DNA of 64,000 bases, taken from Tetracentron sinense. Taxonomy: Eukaryota > Streptophyta > Magnoliopsida > Trochodendrales > Trochodendraceae. Every line of letters begins with the position of its first letter. The stretch's first letter is position 1. The position numbers were made by a program, and so were the translations under genes. Shown one piece after another: positions 35,567 to 47,700 of the stretch. The notes below the pieces were generated by a model that had not been told where the DNA came from, did not search any database, and saw only the letters and a list, made by a program, of their open reading frames with translations. The DNA is taken from assembly GCA_015143295.1 (NCBI GenBank), contig CM026559.1, positions 21,280,826-21,344,825 of the forward strand. The letters are read 5' to 3'.

Positions 35567-38500
35567 CTATTTAAACAACTCGGGATACTTTGCTTTGACT
35601 TCGGCTTCACGCTCCCACGTGGCTTCTTCTCTCGCGTGATGTTGCCATTGCACTAGGACTAGCGGTATAGTCTTGTTGCGAAGCACTTGGTCTCTTTGAT
35701 TAAATATGTGAATCGGCTTCTCAACCAATGTGAGGTCCTCTCGGATCTCTATCGTATCAAGTTCGCCGACATGTGAAGGATCCGGGATATACTTCCGGAG
35801 CATGGAGATGTGAAATACATTATGGACCGCCGCCATGTGAGCGGGCAAAGCAACACGGTAAGCAACTTCACCAACTCGAGTAATGATCTCGAACGGACCC
35901 ACATATCTCGGGCTAAGCTTGCCTCTCTTCCCGAATCGCATAACACCCTTGGTTGGTGAAATCCTTACAAATACAAAATCACCGACTCGGAATTCAAGAT
36001 CCCTCATTCGGTTGACGGCATAGCTTTTCTGTCTATCTTGTGCGGTCTTTAACCTCTCCCGGATAAGCTTGACCCTATCCGCGGTTTGTTCAATTAACTC
36101 GGGGCCCAAAATCTTTCTTTCTCCCACTTCATCCCAATACAACGGGGATCTACAACTCCTTCCGTACAAAGCCTCGAAATGCGCCATTTGTATGCTTTCT
36201 TGATAACTATTGTTGTAAGCGAATTCCACCAAAGGTAGGTGATCTTCCCAACTTCCCTTGAAGTCTAGCATACATGCTCGGAGCATATCTTCAATAACCT
36301 GATTCACCCTCTCGGTTTGCCCGTCGGTCTGTGGGTGGAAAGCTGTGCTAAAGTCTAACCGGGAGCCCATTGCACCTTGAAAACTTTTCCAAAACCTGGA
36401 TGTGAATCTTGGGTCTCTATCCGACACAATACTCACTGGCACCCCGTGTAATCAGACTATTTCCTTGATGTATAGCTCCGCTAACTGATTGGAGTTGAAT
36501 GTAGTCCGGTACGGTAAGAAATGAGCGGACTTCGTGAGTCTATCAACAACTACCCATATAGCATCGGTCTTCCTAACTGTCTTCGGCAACCCCACGATGA
36601 AGTCCATAGAGATATGTTCCCATTTCCACTCGGGAATAGGGAGAGACTGCAAAAGACCCGCCGGTCTCAAATGCTCCGCTTTCACCTGTTGGCACACCAA
36701 ACACCGTGCCACATACTCCGCAACCTCCCTCTTCATGTTTCGCCACCAAAAGTGACTCTTGAGGTTCCGGTACATCTTCGTACCCCTAGGATGCACTGTG
36801 TACTTAGACCGGTGAGCTTCGTCCATAATCTCTCTCCGAAGGTCTGCATTGGCTGGGACACAAAGCCTTCCCTTGAATGTAATAGCACCTCGACTAGTGA
36901 GAGAGAAGTCCGTACTACCCTTGGCCACTTCCTTATCCCGGAAAGCCAACAAGTCAGTGTCTGTGGCTTGATACTCCTGGATCAAGTCTATAAGGTACGG
37001 CCGAACTGTAACATTTGCCAAAACCGGACTGCGGACAGAATTGTTCACACTGATGTCTAGATTTGCCAAATCGTCTAACAGTCTCCATTCCCGCACCAAC
37101 ATGTGAGCCAACAACCCCGATGGTTTCCTACTCAGAGCGTCTGCCACCACATTTGCTTTTCCCGGGTGATATTGGATAGTGCACTCGTAGTCCTTTAAGA
37201 ACTCAATCCAACGCCGTTGTCGTAAGTTTAGCTCTTTTTGGGAAAAGAGATACTTGAGGCTCTTGTGGTCCGTGTACACATAGAACTCCACCCCGTACAG
37301 ATAATGTCGCCAAATTTTAAGTGCAAACACGACCGCCGCAAGCTCCAAGTCGTGAGTGGGGTAGTTCTTTTCATGCTCTTTCAACTGCCTTGATGCATAG
37401 GCAATGACCTTCTTGTGTTGCATTAGGACACACCCGAGTCCAACATGTGAGACATCACTGTACACCTCATACCCAAAAGGTCCCGATGGCACAGTAAGGA
37501 CAGGGGCTGTGGTGAGGCGTTTCTTCAACTCTTGGAAACTTACTTCACATCGGTCACTCTAACTGAACTTTGCATTTTTCCTTGTCAAGTAGGTGAGAGG
37601 TGCAGCCAAACTGGAGAATCCCTCCACAAATCTCCGGTAGTAGCCTGCCAATCCGAGGAAACTATGTATCTCCGTGACGCTCTTGGGCCTCTCCCAACTC
37701 ATGACGGCCTCAACCTTGGCTGGATATATAGAAATGCCCTCGGCCGACACCATGTGTCCAAGAAATGCGACCTTCTCTAACCAGAACTCGCACTTACTCA
37801 ATTTGGCATATAGCCTATGCTCTCTCAACATCTCCAGAGCGAGGCGGAGGTCTCGTGCGAATACACCAAAATGTCATCAATGAATACAATCACGCATCGA
37901 TCCAAGTAAGATCGGAACACCCGGTTCATCAAATCCATGAATGCCGCCGGTGCATTCGTCAGCCCAAAAGGCATGACAAGGAACTCGTAATGCCCATACC
38001 GAGTCCTGAAAGCCGTCTTCAGAACATCTTCCGCCTTGATCCTTAATTGATGATACCCCGATCTAAGATCAATTTTGGAGAAGAATCTCGCTCCCTTCAG
38101 TTGGTCAAACAAGTCGTCTATCCTTGGCAAGGAATAACGATTCTTGATAGTTACCTTGTTCAACTGACGGTAGTCTATACACATCCTCATAGACCCGTCC
38201 TTCTTCTTCACAAAGAGAACCGGAGCTCCCCACGGTGAGACACTTGGTTGGATGAAACTAAGTTGTTGTAACTCCTCAATCTGTTTCTTCAATTCTGCTA
38301 GCTCTATAGGGGTCATTCTATACGGTGCCCTTGAAATCGGAGCGGTGCCCGGAGTAAGCTCTATAGCGAACTCAATCTCCCGATTCGGAGGTAACCTGGG
38401 AAGTTCCTCCGGAAACACGTCTAAAAAATCACTCACGACCGGAATGGCCGAGGAGTTTTGTGCTTCTAGGTTTGCTATACTCAAGGCTGCGAGGCGAGCA

Positions 38501-38874
38501 ATGTCCCTCTCTCTTAATCCTCGGAAGTGAAAAGGCTTACCCCATTCCGGTTTGAATTTCACCATCTTCTCAAAACACGCAACATGCCCGTGATGGTTTG
38601 ACAACCAATCCATCCCTAAGATGACATCAAAATCCAAGTCTTGAAAATCTAGGACGATGAGATCGGCTAACAGTTCATTCTCCCCCACTTGAACCACACT
38701 ATCCCTGAATATCTTGGCCGTATCAACTGACTTGCCGAGTGGAGTTGCAATGGTCAACTCCTGCTTTAACGGAGTAGCCTCAGTCAAAAATCCCTTTGCG
38801 AAACTAGGCGACACAAAGGAGTGAGTGGATCCTGTGTCGACCAACACTCGGGCAAGACATTCGTTCACTAACAA
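35567..38874 (-). pseudogene. Chromovirus pol region (PR, RT, RNase H, IN, chromodomain-like tail), broken
   Basis: Recognisable parts in the element's sense: an aspartic protease ([11 protein letters not shown], about 38830), reverse transcriptase (about 37830-38560; [13 protein letters not shown] and the active site [11 protein letters not shown]), RNase H (about 37140-37530; [12 protein letters not shown]), the integrase HHCC zinc finger (about 36670-36810), the integrase core (DFIVGLPKT onward), and a chromodomain-like end ([19 protein letters not shown]) near 35570-35660. The region is a fossil with several interruptions and would not encode a working polyprotein. Confidence 0.93.
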
Positions 38875-38994
38875 AGCGCCTGTGCGATTAAGTGACTACT
38901 ATTAGTAGATTTCAAACAACAAGCATCATACATAGGTAACCCCTAGTATAGAAACTCACAAAACAAACCATAGAAATTTTACACAATTTAAACT

Positions 38995-40270
38995 CTAGAA
39001 TTCGTGCGTACCTTGCACGACATCGTCGGATGCAAGTGCGTCTCTCTCTGATAGGGCGAAAACTCGACCCTGTGTGGCTGGGCGAGGAGGCCGTGTAGAC
39101 GGTGAGGCCCTCGAAGCCTGAGAAGAGCTAGGCTGAGATGTCTGCCTAACCGGGGGCCTGCTCCCTGAAGACTGAGTTGGCAATTGACGCCGGGGACAAT
39201 CTCTGACCATGTGGCCTTGGTCACCACAATGGAAGCAACTTCCTGAAACTCTCCGGCATTCTCCCGCTGGATGCCTCCTCCCACAAAAGAGTGCAAACAT
39301 CATGCAAATAGGAGGAAGGAGCATATCCCGTAGCCTGAGTAAATGCGGGGCGAGGAGCATATGAGGTAGCCGGGCGAAAGGCCGGTGGAGCAAAAGAGCG
39401 GGGAGCCTGTGGTGCTAAATACATCCTCTGTGACTGAGCCGGCCCTGCGGACTGATACAAGCTCGTCCTTGCTCTTTTCTCCCCTGAACTACTCGACTGT
39501 CCTTTTTCCATTCCTCTCCTTTTGAAGAACTCCTCGGAGTTCGACTCGGTCAATAGTGCTTTATCAACAACTTCGGAATATGTCTCATGTCTAAACATCG
39601 AGACTCGGTCCTTGAGATAGGCCTTCAACCCCCTCTCGAATTTCCGGGCCTTCGTAGCCTCAGTCGCTATCATGTGTGGAGCAAATCGAGATAGCTCCGA
39701 AAATTTGGCTTCATAAGCCGCTACGGACATATTACCTTGCTCCAAGGTAATGAATTCGACTTCTATCTTTTCTTTCATCCCGACCGGAAAGTACTTCTTG
39801 TTGAAAACCCCCAAGAATTCCTCCCAAGTCCAATCTTGACCTTGCCGGGTCAACTCTCGGATCCGAAGTGCAGACTTCCACCAATGATCGGCCTCGCCTT
39901 CAAGCATAAAGGCGGCCCATGTGACCCTTTCCACTTCAGTAGGTGCTAATACCGAGAATATCTTCTCAAGTTGCCGGATCCAACCCTCGGCGACAAGTGG
40001 ATCAATGCTTCCACAAAAAGTTGGAGGCCTCATCCTCCGAAAAGCTTCTATCCCGGCTTGGGCTCGGTTAGGAGGAGCCGATATAAGTGCCGCATTAGGC
40101 GGAGTGGCCGGTTGCCTTGCCGCCAACATAGCCAAAGTCTCGGCTATGGATGCGAATGCTTGGGCAAAGTCGGGTTGATCATCACCCAATGGAGCATCAC
40201 CTCCATTACCCCTCGTGTTGTACCCGTGACCCCGGGTATTGCGACTCATGATTTCTCCTGAGAACGACAA
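38995..40270 (-). pseudogene. Chromovirus gag region, broken
   Basis: The capsid-type retrotransposon gag domain is visible (WIRQLEKIFSVL, AAFMLEGEADHWW, FEGVFNKKYFP-like words). It is followed by a Pro/Ser-rich linker and a CCHC zinc knuckle CFHCGDQGHMVRDC at about 39195-39237. It lies next to the primer-binding site and upstream of pol in the element's sense. Confidence 0.92.
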
Positions 40271-40560
40271 TACAACATGAGTCTAACTTGGATACACATT
40301 TAGTACAAATTTCGCAATTCGCTCAATACATATTCATCAAACATACTTAATAAGCACAACACAATTAATGCACATATGGTATAAAACACAACATCATCCA
40401 TACAATCCGTGTTCCTAGCGTAGGACTCTAAATTCGGTTGAAGTTCAACCCATTTTGACTAAGACTAACTGGTTACTCTATACTTGGAATACAACTCTCT
40501 AAGGTGATTCTAATACCTTGTTCAATCATCTAAGTGACCCTAGGGACTCTAATGCCTAGA

Positions 40561-40572
40561 GCTCTGATACCA
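40561..40572 (-). other. Primer-binding site, initiator tRNA-Met
   Basis: TGGTATCAGAGC in the element's sense complements the 3' end of plant initiator tRNA-Met. It abuts the 5' LTR, as expected for the minus-strand primer. Confidence 0.9.
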
Positions 40573-41103
40573 CTCTCTCTCTATCTCTCAAAATCCCTCA
40601 ATTGTTGTAAGTGAGGCCTCAAAGGGTCGAGCAAACCCTTATGGGTAAGGGTTTAACACCCAAAAGACGAAAACGCCCTTACTGAAATTTCTGCAAAAAC
40701 GCGAAGACCGAGCGATCGGTGTTAATGACCGATCGATTGGTTGCCTACCGAGCGATCGGTGTTATTGACCGATCGACCGGTCAAAAACTCACTCTCTGGA
40801 AAATTTTCCCATACAAAATCTTTGACCGTGCGATAGCTACCGATCGATCGGTTTTGGACCGATCGATCGCTGAATGGACCGAGCGATCGGTGCTCTGTAG
40901 GTCTGGACTGTTTTGACCATATCTTTTGACTCGCTCGTCGGAATTCGACGATTCAACTTGCGTTGGGTTCGTCTTTCGAAAACGCACATTTCTGACATTT
41001 CGGAATTTCTGATCTCTCTCTTATTTATTAATTAAACTATGAGGAAGGCTAATTAGCTACGAAAACGGTATTCATTAAGTATAGAAAAATCCAGGGTGCT
41101 ACA
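40573..41103 (-). repeat. 5' LTR of the chromovirus (531 bp present)
   Basis: It aligns to 34943-35475 of the 3' LTR with about 16 mismatches, nearly all transitions. It is bounded outside by the GGAAT duplication and inside by the primer-binding site. Confidence 0.9.
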
Positions 41104-41397
41104 GGAATTGAGTTTTGAGGAGTGCGATGATTGTTATATCCACCATCTCTCAAACTTCAAATGCAAGCATTAACCCATGAGCCTAACTGTTTGACTTGTA
41201 CAAAAAAAAATAAAAAATCTAATGCGCCTAACACCCCCTGAGATTGCATTTGTTGCTAATGTCGATTAGATGAGAGAAAATGAATGGGAAATTCATCAAA
41301 TCAACATCGGCAACATATGCAATTGCATTGGCTTGAATGTAATTGGAATTGGCTGTCATCCCCTCTCCCCCCCCCAAAAAAAAAAAAAAAAAAGGAG

Positions 41398-41652
41398 TTG
41401 AGATCATATTAAATCGGGGTTAAACTAGAGGGAGTTCAATCGCACCTACAAGGCAACACATGTTCCTTTTAATACTCTGTTAATTGTGGTTAAATTTCAC
41501 TAACCTTTAAGATTCAATAATCTAACCTTGGTTTAAAAACAAAAAATTAACCCTATGGATTAAAATTAGCCGATGAGAGTTTAAAAGGGAGTTAAAGAGG
41601 CTTTGTAAGTGCGATTGAACTCTCCCGAATTCAATCGCAATTGAACAGGATC
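41398..41652. mobile_element. Foldback MITE upstream of RPA2
   Basis: This is a member of the ATCACAACCAAT-type family. The right arm ends TCAATCGCAATTGAAC, and the left arm contains GAGTTCAATCGCACCTAC and TTAATTGTGGTTAAATTTCA. It lies within 150 bp of the RPA2 start codon and so may sit in or next to the promoter. Confidence 0.7.
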
Positions 41653-41799
41653 CGGACTCAACAAAATGTCATCTGCGCGTGAGTGACACACCGCCTTAGC
41701 CGCCTAATAGTTTCCAAGCGGGAAAAATAAAAGGAAATGGCGGGAAACAATCCCTTCTAGTTCATTTTCTTGGTCTCTCGATCTAGGGTTTCCACAGAG

Positions 41800-44700
41800 A
41801 TGTTTTCGAGCCAATTCGACGGCAATGCCGCCTTCTCCGGCGGTGGATTCATGCCCTCTCAGGCAACTCAGAACGCCGATTACGGTGCTTCTCCGGCCAA
41901 AGTAAACCATCTTTCTCTACTTTTTCTTTTAGGGTTTGCGTTAATCTTGCGGATTTTGATTTTGATTTGATTTTTTTTGATTTTTTTTTTGTGTTTTTTT
42001 GGCAGAATCGCGATACTCAGGGATTGCTTCCGCTAACCGTGAAACAGATGAACGAAGCTTTTCTCTCAAGCGACGACAAATCCAATTTCGTCGTTGACGG
42101 TGTCGATGTAAACAACGTAGGGTTTCTGAGACCCTGATCTCGCACTTCTTGGTGTTCTTTTATAAATCTTTTTGATTTTCGTTTTTTCAGGTTACTCTGG
42201 TAGGGATTGTGTTCAACAAAGCTGAAAGGGTTACTGATGTTACTTTTACCATCGATGATGGAACTGGACGAATCGATTGTCACAGATGGTGATTTCTTCA
42301 TTACAAAATTTCAATTTGAACTTTATCTTTTTGTATGATGTTTTTTTAACTGCCGTTTCCATGCTAGAATTTCAAAACTATCTCATTTAGTTGTTTATGT
42401 ATGTTCTTAGGGTGAACGAAGCTGTAGACACAAAGGAAATGGAGGAAATACAGTAGGTTTTCTAATTTTCTTACTTTTGGTTTCAATGGATTTCTTGTGT
42501 CCCTTCATTTGATACTTCAACTGATCATTTGTTTTTAAGAAAGCTTACAGAAAGGTTTGAGGATAAATCTAACAATATATATTTTTTTGTTTGGGAATGT
42601 TTCTTTTTGGTAATATTGCTATTGTTTTGGGAATAATGAGCTATTTTGCATTGGGAGGTGCTTACAGTTCTGCTAATTTTCTTTAACAATAGGGATGGGA
42701 CATATGTTCGTATTAATGGGCACTTGAAAGGCTTTCAGGGGAAAAGGCATCTAGTTGCCTTTTCTGTTAGGTATGCACTCATTTTTTTTTCAATTGTTGA
42801 GTCGTATTTAATCATTTGGAGTTTTTTTATTCCTGTTATTTATATATGTATATATATATTTTGAGCTTCTCCATGCAATCCAAAGGCGCATGTTAACCTT
42901 ATTTCTTTCACCCACATTACTTTGAGGTTTTTAATAATGTAATGGGTCCATGACATTTGGGTAGTATCTTGGCTGAAATCTTCTTCAAACCTTTTTTAAT
43001 TAGGATGATTATTCCAAGGGTACATGTGCTCCCAATAAGTCTTTCTTCAGACACTACATTTCAAGTGAAAAATGGGAAGACGTGAAAAGTTTCAGTTATT
43101 CTAACCTTTACTGAATTGTGGGTAGCGGATAGCCTCAAAAGATGTTTATATAACTGTTGTCTCTTATTTTATGGTTTGTGTGGATAATTACCTCTGATTA
43201 AATCCTGGTAATGAGAAACTTAAGAGAAAACCGTGGGAGATTATGTGAATTCTGTAGGAAAAATGCTAATAAATATACTGAATCAGCTGTCTTTGTACTT
43301 GTATTGTACATACAGTGCACCTGCAGGGATATGGTTACTCTTAGCCCAAATTTAACTCCAACTGTTTATTACGTTGTTTTATGACAAGGATATGGTAAAC
43401 CAACTGAAAAATATGAATGCATTTAATTTTCAGACTCGTAATCTGGTAAAATTTCCTTCCCTAGGTGATGTGCCATAAAAAAACAGAGGTGGGAGTTTAG
43501 AGCTAAGAATATTGGGTTGTACCTCACTTTTTGCTCAAGTTGTGAATAGATCCCTAAGGGTGCGTTTGGATTTATGGAATTGGAATTGATCCAAAGAATT
43601 GAATTCTATGGAATTAAAAACCACTGAATTGAATTCCAAGGAATTCAGAATTCTATTGTTTGGACGCGTTACTGAAAATATGAAATTGAATTGCAGAATT
43701 CTAAATTCGACTGTTTGGATAAACTTTATGCATGACAATATATCTACACAAATTCATTATCCATAATCAAAATATCAATATTATGTTATGCTAAAATGAT
43801 CAAATCATATAACAAATTCTTTGTCAAAATACATCCATACTGCCATAACCACCATTAAAAATATATGTCCAAAAGCATGTAAAATCTAAACACATGTCTT
43901 CTTAAAAATATTTTAAAAAATGTTTCAAAGCTAAACTATTGATATGGATCCTAATAAAGGGGATGACTCAAGAGCAATAGTATCCAATCCTTCGTTTCTT
44001 CATCAGGAAGGTCCTTTAACAAGCAGAACTCTTCAACTTTTCCACTTATAAACCTTTGGCACTCATCTAGCCGTTCCGCTCTAGTAAGATCTACTACCTT
44101 GGAGACCTCTTCATATACTTCTTTAGCATAAAGTCGTTTTCTTTTAACTGACATATAATTTTTAATTGATTCAGCCATCTCCAGTACCGCACCTGCCATT
44201 TCAACTTGTCTCCCCCTCTTCTTTGTAGTGGATTTAGATGATGAGGATACTGAAGTTCGTGCTTGTATACGTGTTGTGAGGGTGTTAATAGCTTCATCAA
44301 CACCTATATCATCAAGCCCCAATGTGGTAGGAACAAATTCTGCATCTCCAGCCTCTTCATTCGGCATAACTTCATCAACATCAGCAGCATTCTCTGCACT
44401 TTCCCCATCCGCTTTATCCTTTCTAAACAGCAACACAATATCATCCCAATTTTCTATAGCTTTATAACGATAGGGACTAGTGGTGGGATTTGACTGAAGA
44501 GAATGCATGCAAGTATAATTAACAATTTATTATAATAAATATAAAGATTAAGTAATTAAAAAGAATCAATGTATGGTATGGAGTATACCTCTATTGACTG
44601 TTTCCCCTGAACGACGATAGAAAATTTTGATTGTGCTATTCTTGAGGTTGTGGGTAAGGATATGTAAAAACATTGTCACAACTTCTTCAATTGTCACATT

Positions 44701-47700
44701 TCTCGTCGCCGTTAACCCTCCCCTATCATGCAAGAGTGTACATAATTTTCTAAACCCCTCCTTGGTGATACACAATTGTTCTAGGCATGTAGATTGTCGT
44801 CCATTATTTAGATGGTTCAACCAATTTTGCCTTTCTTCTTCCATATTTGTTGATGGTTCTTTTACCATATTGTGATGGTACATTGTTGCTATTACTATTA
44901 TAATGATAGCATCAACTGTCAAAATAACATCCATTTCCTCTTATTCTTCCTCCCTTGCACGCTTTTGTTGTGTATGAAGTAATGACAAATCAATCCCATC
45001 ACTAGGCATTTCTGTTTAGAGACCGACTTTCTATTAATATCATGCAAATACCAACTCAATTCAAATTTGTGCTACAACTACCGGAAAAGAGAATCACAAA
45101 AATATAATGAGAATGCAATTGATTAAATAACAAGAAAAAATTCAAAAAGGCCATACAAATAACAACCACTGTTTTAATAACCGGTCCGGCCGTTGAATCG
45201 GTTGAGTGACCGGTTCCGGTTTCACCGGTTTGACTGGTCGGTCCAACGGTTCCACAAAAAGGCTGTTCTTATTCAACGAAAATTCGTTAGGTATGTGAGG
45301 CAGGAGATAAACTTTTTCCAACATAAACTTTAAAGATACTGACATGAAATAACATGACATGAGAAGCAACACTTTTCTCTTGATTAAAGAAAATGGAAAT
45401 GACATGACACGACATGATGAAAGAAACGAGAAAAAAGCTTCTTCTTTTGATGAACTGAAGAGTTTCCTTTGTTTTGGAGAACGGCACCGACTAGAAGATC
45501 CTCCTTTGTCCGATGAGCTGCACTTCATCTTCAACCAAGATGAAGACAATAGGTCTTCAACTGCATTTTCATTTATTTTCACTTCAAAACCCTATTTTTA
45601 ATAGTTTTTCGGGCATTTGACCGGTCATTATGGCCAGAAATAGGAGTTGGTGCTGGAAAAAAGAGCTGTTGTCGTGTAAACAGGAACGACCGGTCTCTAC
45701 AAAAGGCCGGTTTTAAATTGGTTACGGTTTTGGGGGTTTTAATAGTCGGCGAGGGGACCGGTTCCACCGGTTCAACTGGCTGGTCCAGTCCGTTTTTGAC
45801 AACACTGATAACAACTACCGGATCTTAGTATTATAGGCATAACATATACTGAATGTAAAAGAGTTGTTGATATTGTCATATTGAAGGTATAGAGGAGGGT
45901 TCATGATTGTCATCTACCTAGAGGTCTTCTCAACCAAAAGGGCCATACAAGTTGGAAAACCCAACTACCTAAGGCTACATGCACATAAGTACTCCACTTT
46001 ATATAGACTGCTCAAGCAAACTCACGCCCAGGACTAAAATCCTTCCAAGTTTTCATCTCGTTTCATTAGTGGCAACGAATATGAAGTGAAAAAAAAAAAA
46101 CCTTTACTACCAATTTGTTTTTTTAATTATTAAAAAAGAGATACACTTTTGATAAATTAAAGCTTAGAACCCAAAACTCAGATTTTTGCAAACCTGAATA
46201 TGAAAAGAAACCCATAACCAAATACTAAACAGGCACTAAAACCCTATTTCTTTTAAAACAAAAACAAAAAACAACACTTCTTTTAACCCACAGAGAAGAA
46301 AAAGGTATACCCATGTACGAGTTTACAAAGCCCAGAATCTCCAAATACTTGAAAAAACAATTAGTTTTGAGTTAGACATAGAGAGAGAGCAAAGGAGGGT
46401 AACTCAAGATCAAGGCCCTTGATATGTGTAATAGTAGCAGTGTCTACATAAATAAAAGGTTTTAATCTTTAAGCTTTTAGGGGGCACTGAGTAGGGAGAA
46501 TGGAGCAGGGGATTGGTGCATGGAGAACATGGGATATGAAAGAGAAGAACATGATGAAGAATAACGGTATAGAGTGCATACCTTTGCCAGTCTGTGATGG
46601 TGTCTGTTTCTACGTCTCTTTGGCGTGGTTGAAGGAGAACCCATAGTATTAAAACTCGGCGAGTTGACTCGACTCGGTCAGGTTTCGAGTCGAGTTTGGG
46701 GCAAAACTCGGTTTTGACACTAAAAACCGAGTAACTTGCCTCGACTCGCTCTAACTCGTCCGAGTTGTTGCACTTTCTTTTAAAAACAAAAAATTGAGTA
46801 AACTGCCTACTCAATTGATTAAATTATGTTTTTTTTCTTTTTTTTTAACACACCTCACCCACTCTTAAGTATAAATACAAAACAAAAGAGGGGTGTTTAG
46901 TATATATTAAATTATATATCTCATTTTAGGCATGTTTTATCATTAATTTTGAATTTATATCATATATTAGAAAAATATTATATATGTCCGAGTTTTAGGT
47001 GTCATTATTCGAACGAGTTTTGCCCGAGTTGACTCTACTCGGCAAGTTTCCAAGTCGAGTTTTCGGGTTTTAAAACACTGGGAGAACCAAATGAGGAGAT
47101 TGGGGAGGTGAAGAGTTTCGATTGGGGGGAGGGGGAGAAGAGTTATGATCGTGTTTCTATTCTCTTTCCAATTCTCTAGCCAATGGATTTGTCAATTAAG
47201 ACCTTCTATAAAGGAATTGAATTCCACATATATTGCTTCCAAAATCAATTCCACGTGGAATTAGAAAATTCTATTTCCACCTTTTTATATTCTCAGGGAT
47301 TAGGAGTGTCAATTGAAAAGTAGACCTGCATCAAGATCTCTTGTTTAGATTGCCAAACATATATGTTAGCACAAAATTATTAACAATTTGCTAGTCAAGC
47401 AAATTGAATTTGGAATAGAGTTACTAGACTCCAGGATATGATTTTTGATTCACAAATCCAGTTCATTTTGATTCATGAATCAACTTAATACAATCCACAA
47501 ATCTTAGCAAGATGACATGATTTTGAACTGCTGAAGTTGAATTTGCAATTTCATCTTTTTTCAGGTTGACCGAACAATCCTATTGTCTAATGAACTACTC
47601 TCTTTTGAATTATTTTGGAATGTGAATCATGAGGAATGGATTGTACATTGAGAACATTGTATTTGATGAATTGGGGGTCATTTATAAGGTCTATGATACC

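Larger units (their letters stand above)
30493..41103 (-). mobile_element. Ty3/Gypsy chromovirus (Tekay/Del-like), broken
   Basis: The element has both LTRs, a primer-binding site for initiator tRNA-Met, a polypurine tract and gag-pol, flanked by a perfect 5-bp duplication GGAAT (30488-30492 and 41104-41108). Domain order in the element's sense is gag with CCHC knuckle, protease, RT, RNase H, integrase and a chromodomain-like tail. The order and the tail point to a plant chromovirus, Tekay/Del-like by its long LTRs and tRNA-Met primer. It is broken: about four or five interruptions in the coding region, LTRs of unequal length, and a solo LTR in its 3' LTR. By eye the shared 531 bp of the LTRs differ at about 16 sites (about 3%), suggesting roughly 1-2.5 million years at commonly used plant rates. 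Confidence 0.95.
43559..47300 (-). mobile_element. PIF/Harbinger-derived element in RPA2 intron 5
   Basis: A Harbinger-type left terminus (GGGTGCGTTTGGATTTATGG) is preceded by CTAA. The interior carries two gene pieces on the - strand (44934-44589 and 44493-43951) and sub-terminal GAATTGAATTCC repeats at both ends (43590-43650 and 47220-47275). The right terminus is not clear, so the boundary at about 47300 is approximate. Two hAT-type elements are nested in it (45167-45807 and 46642-47080). Confidence 0.65.

Noticed and set aside
41770-41799. Ten-residue upstream extension of RPA2
   Set aside because: It would need a TTG start; the ATG at 41800 gives the standard RPA2 beginning MFSSQFDG.
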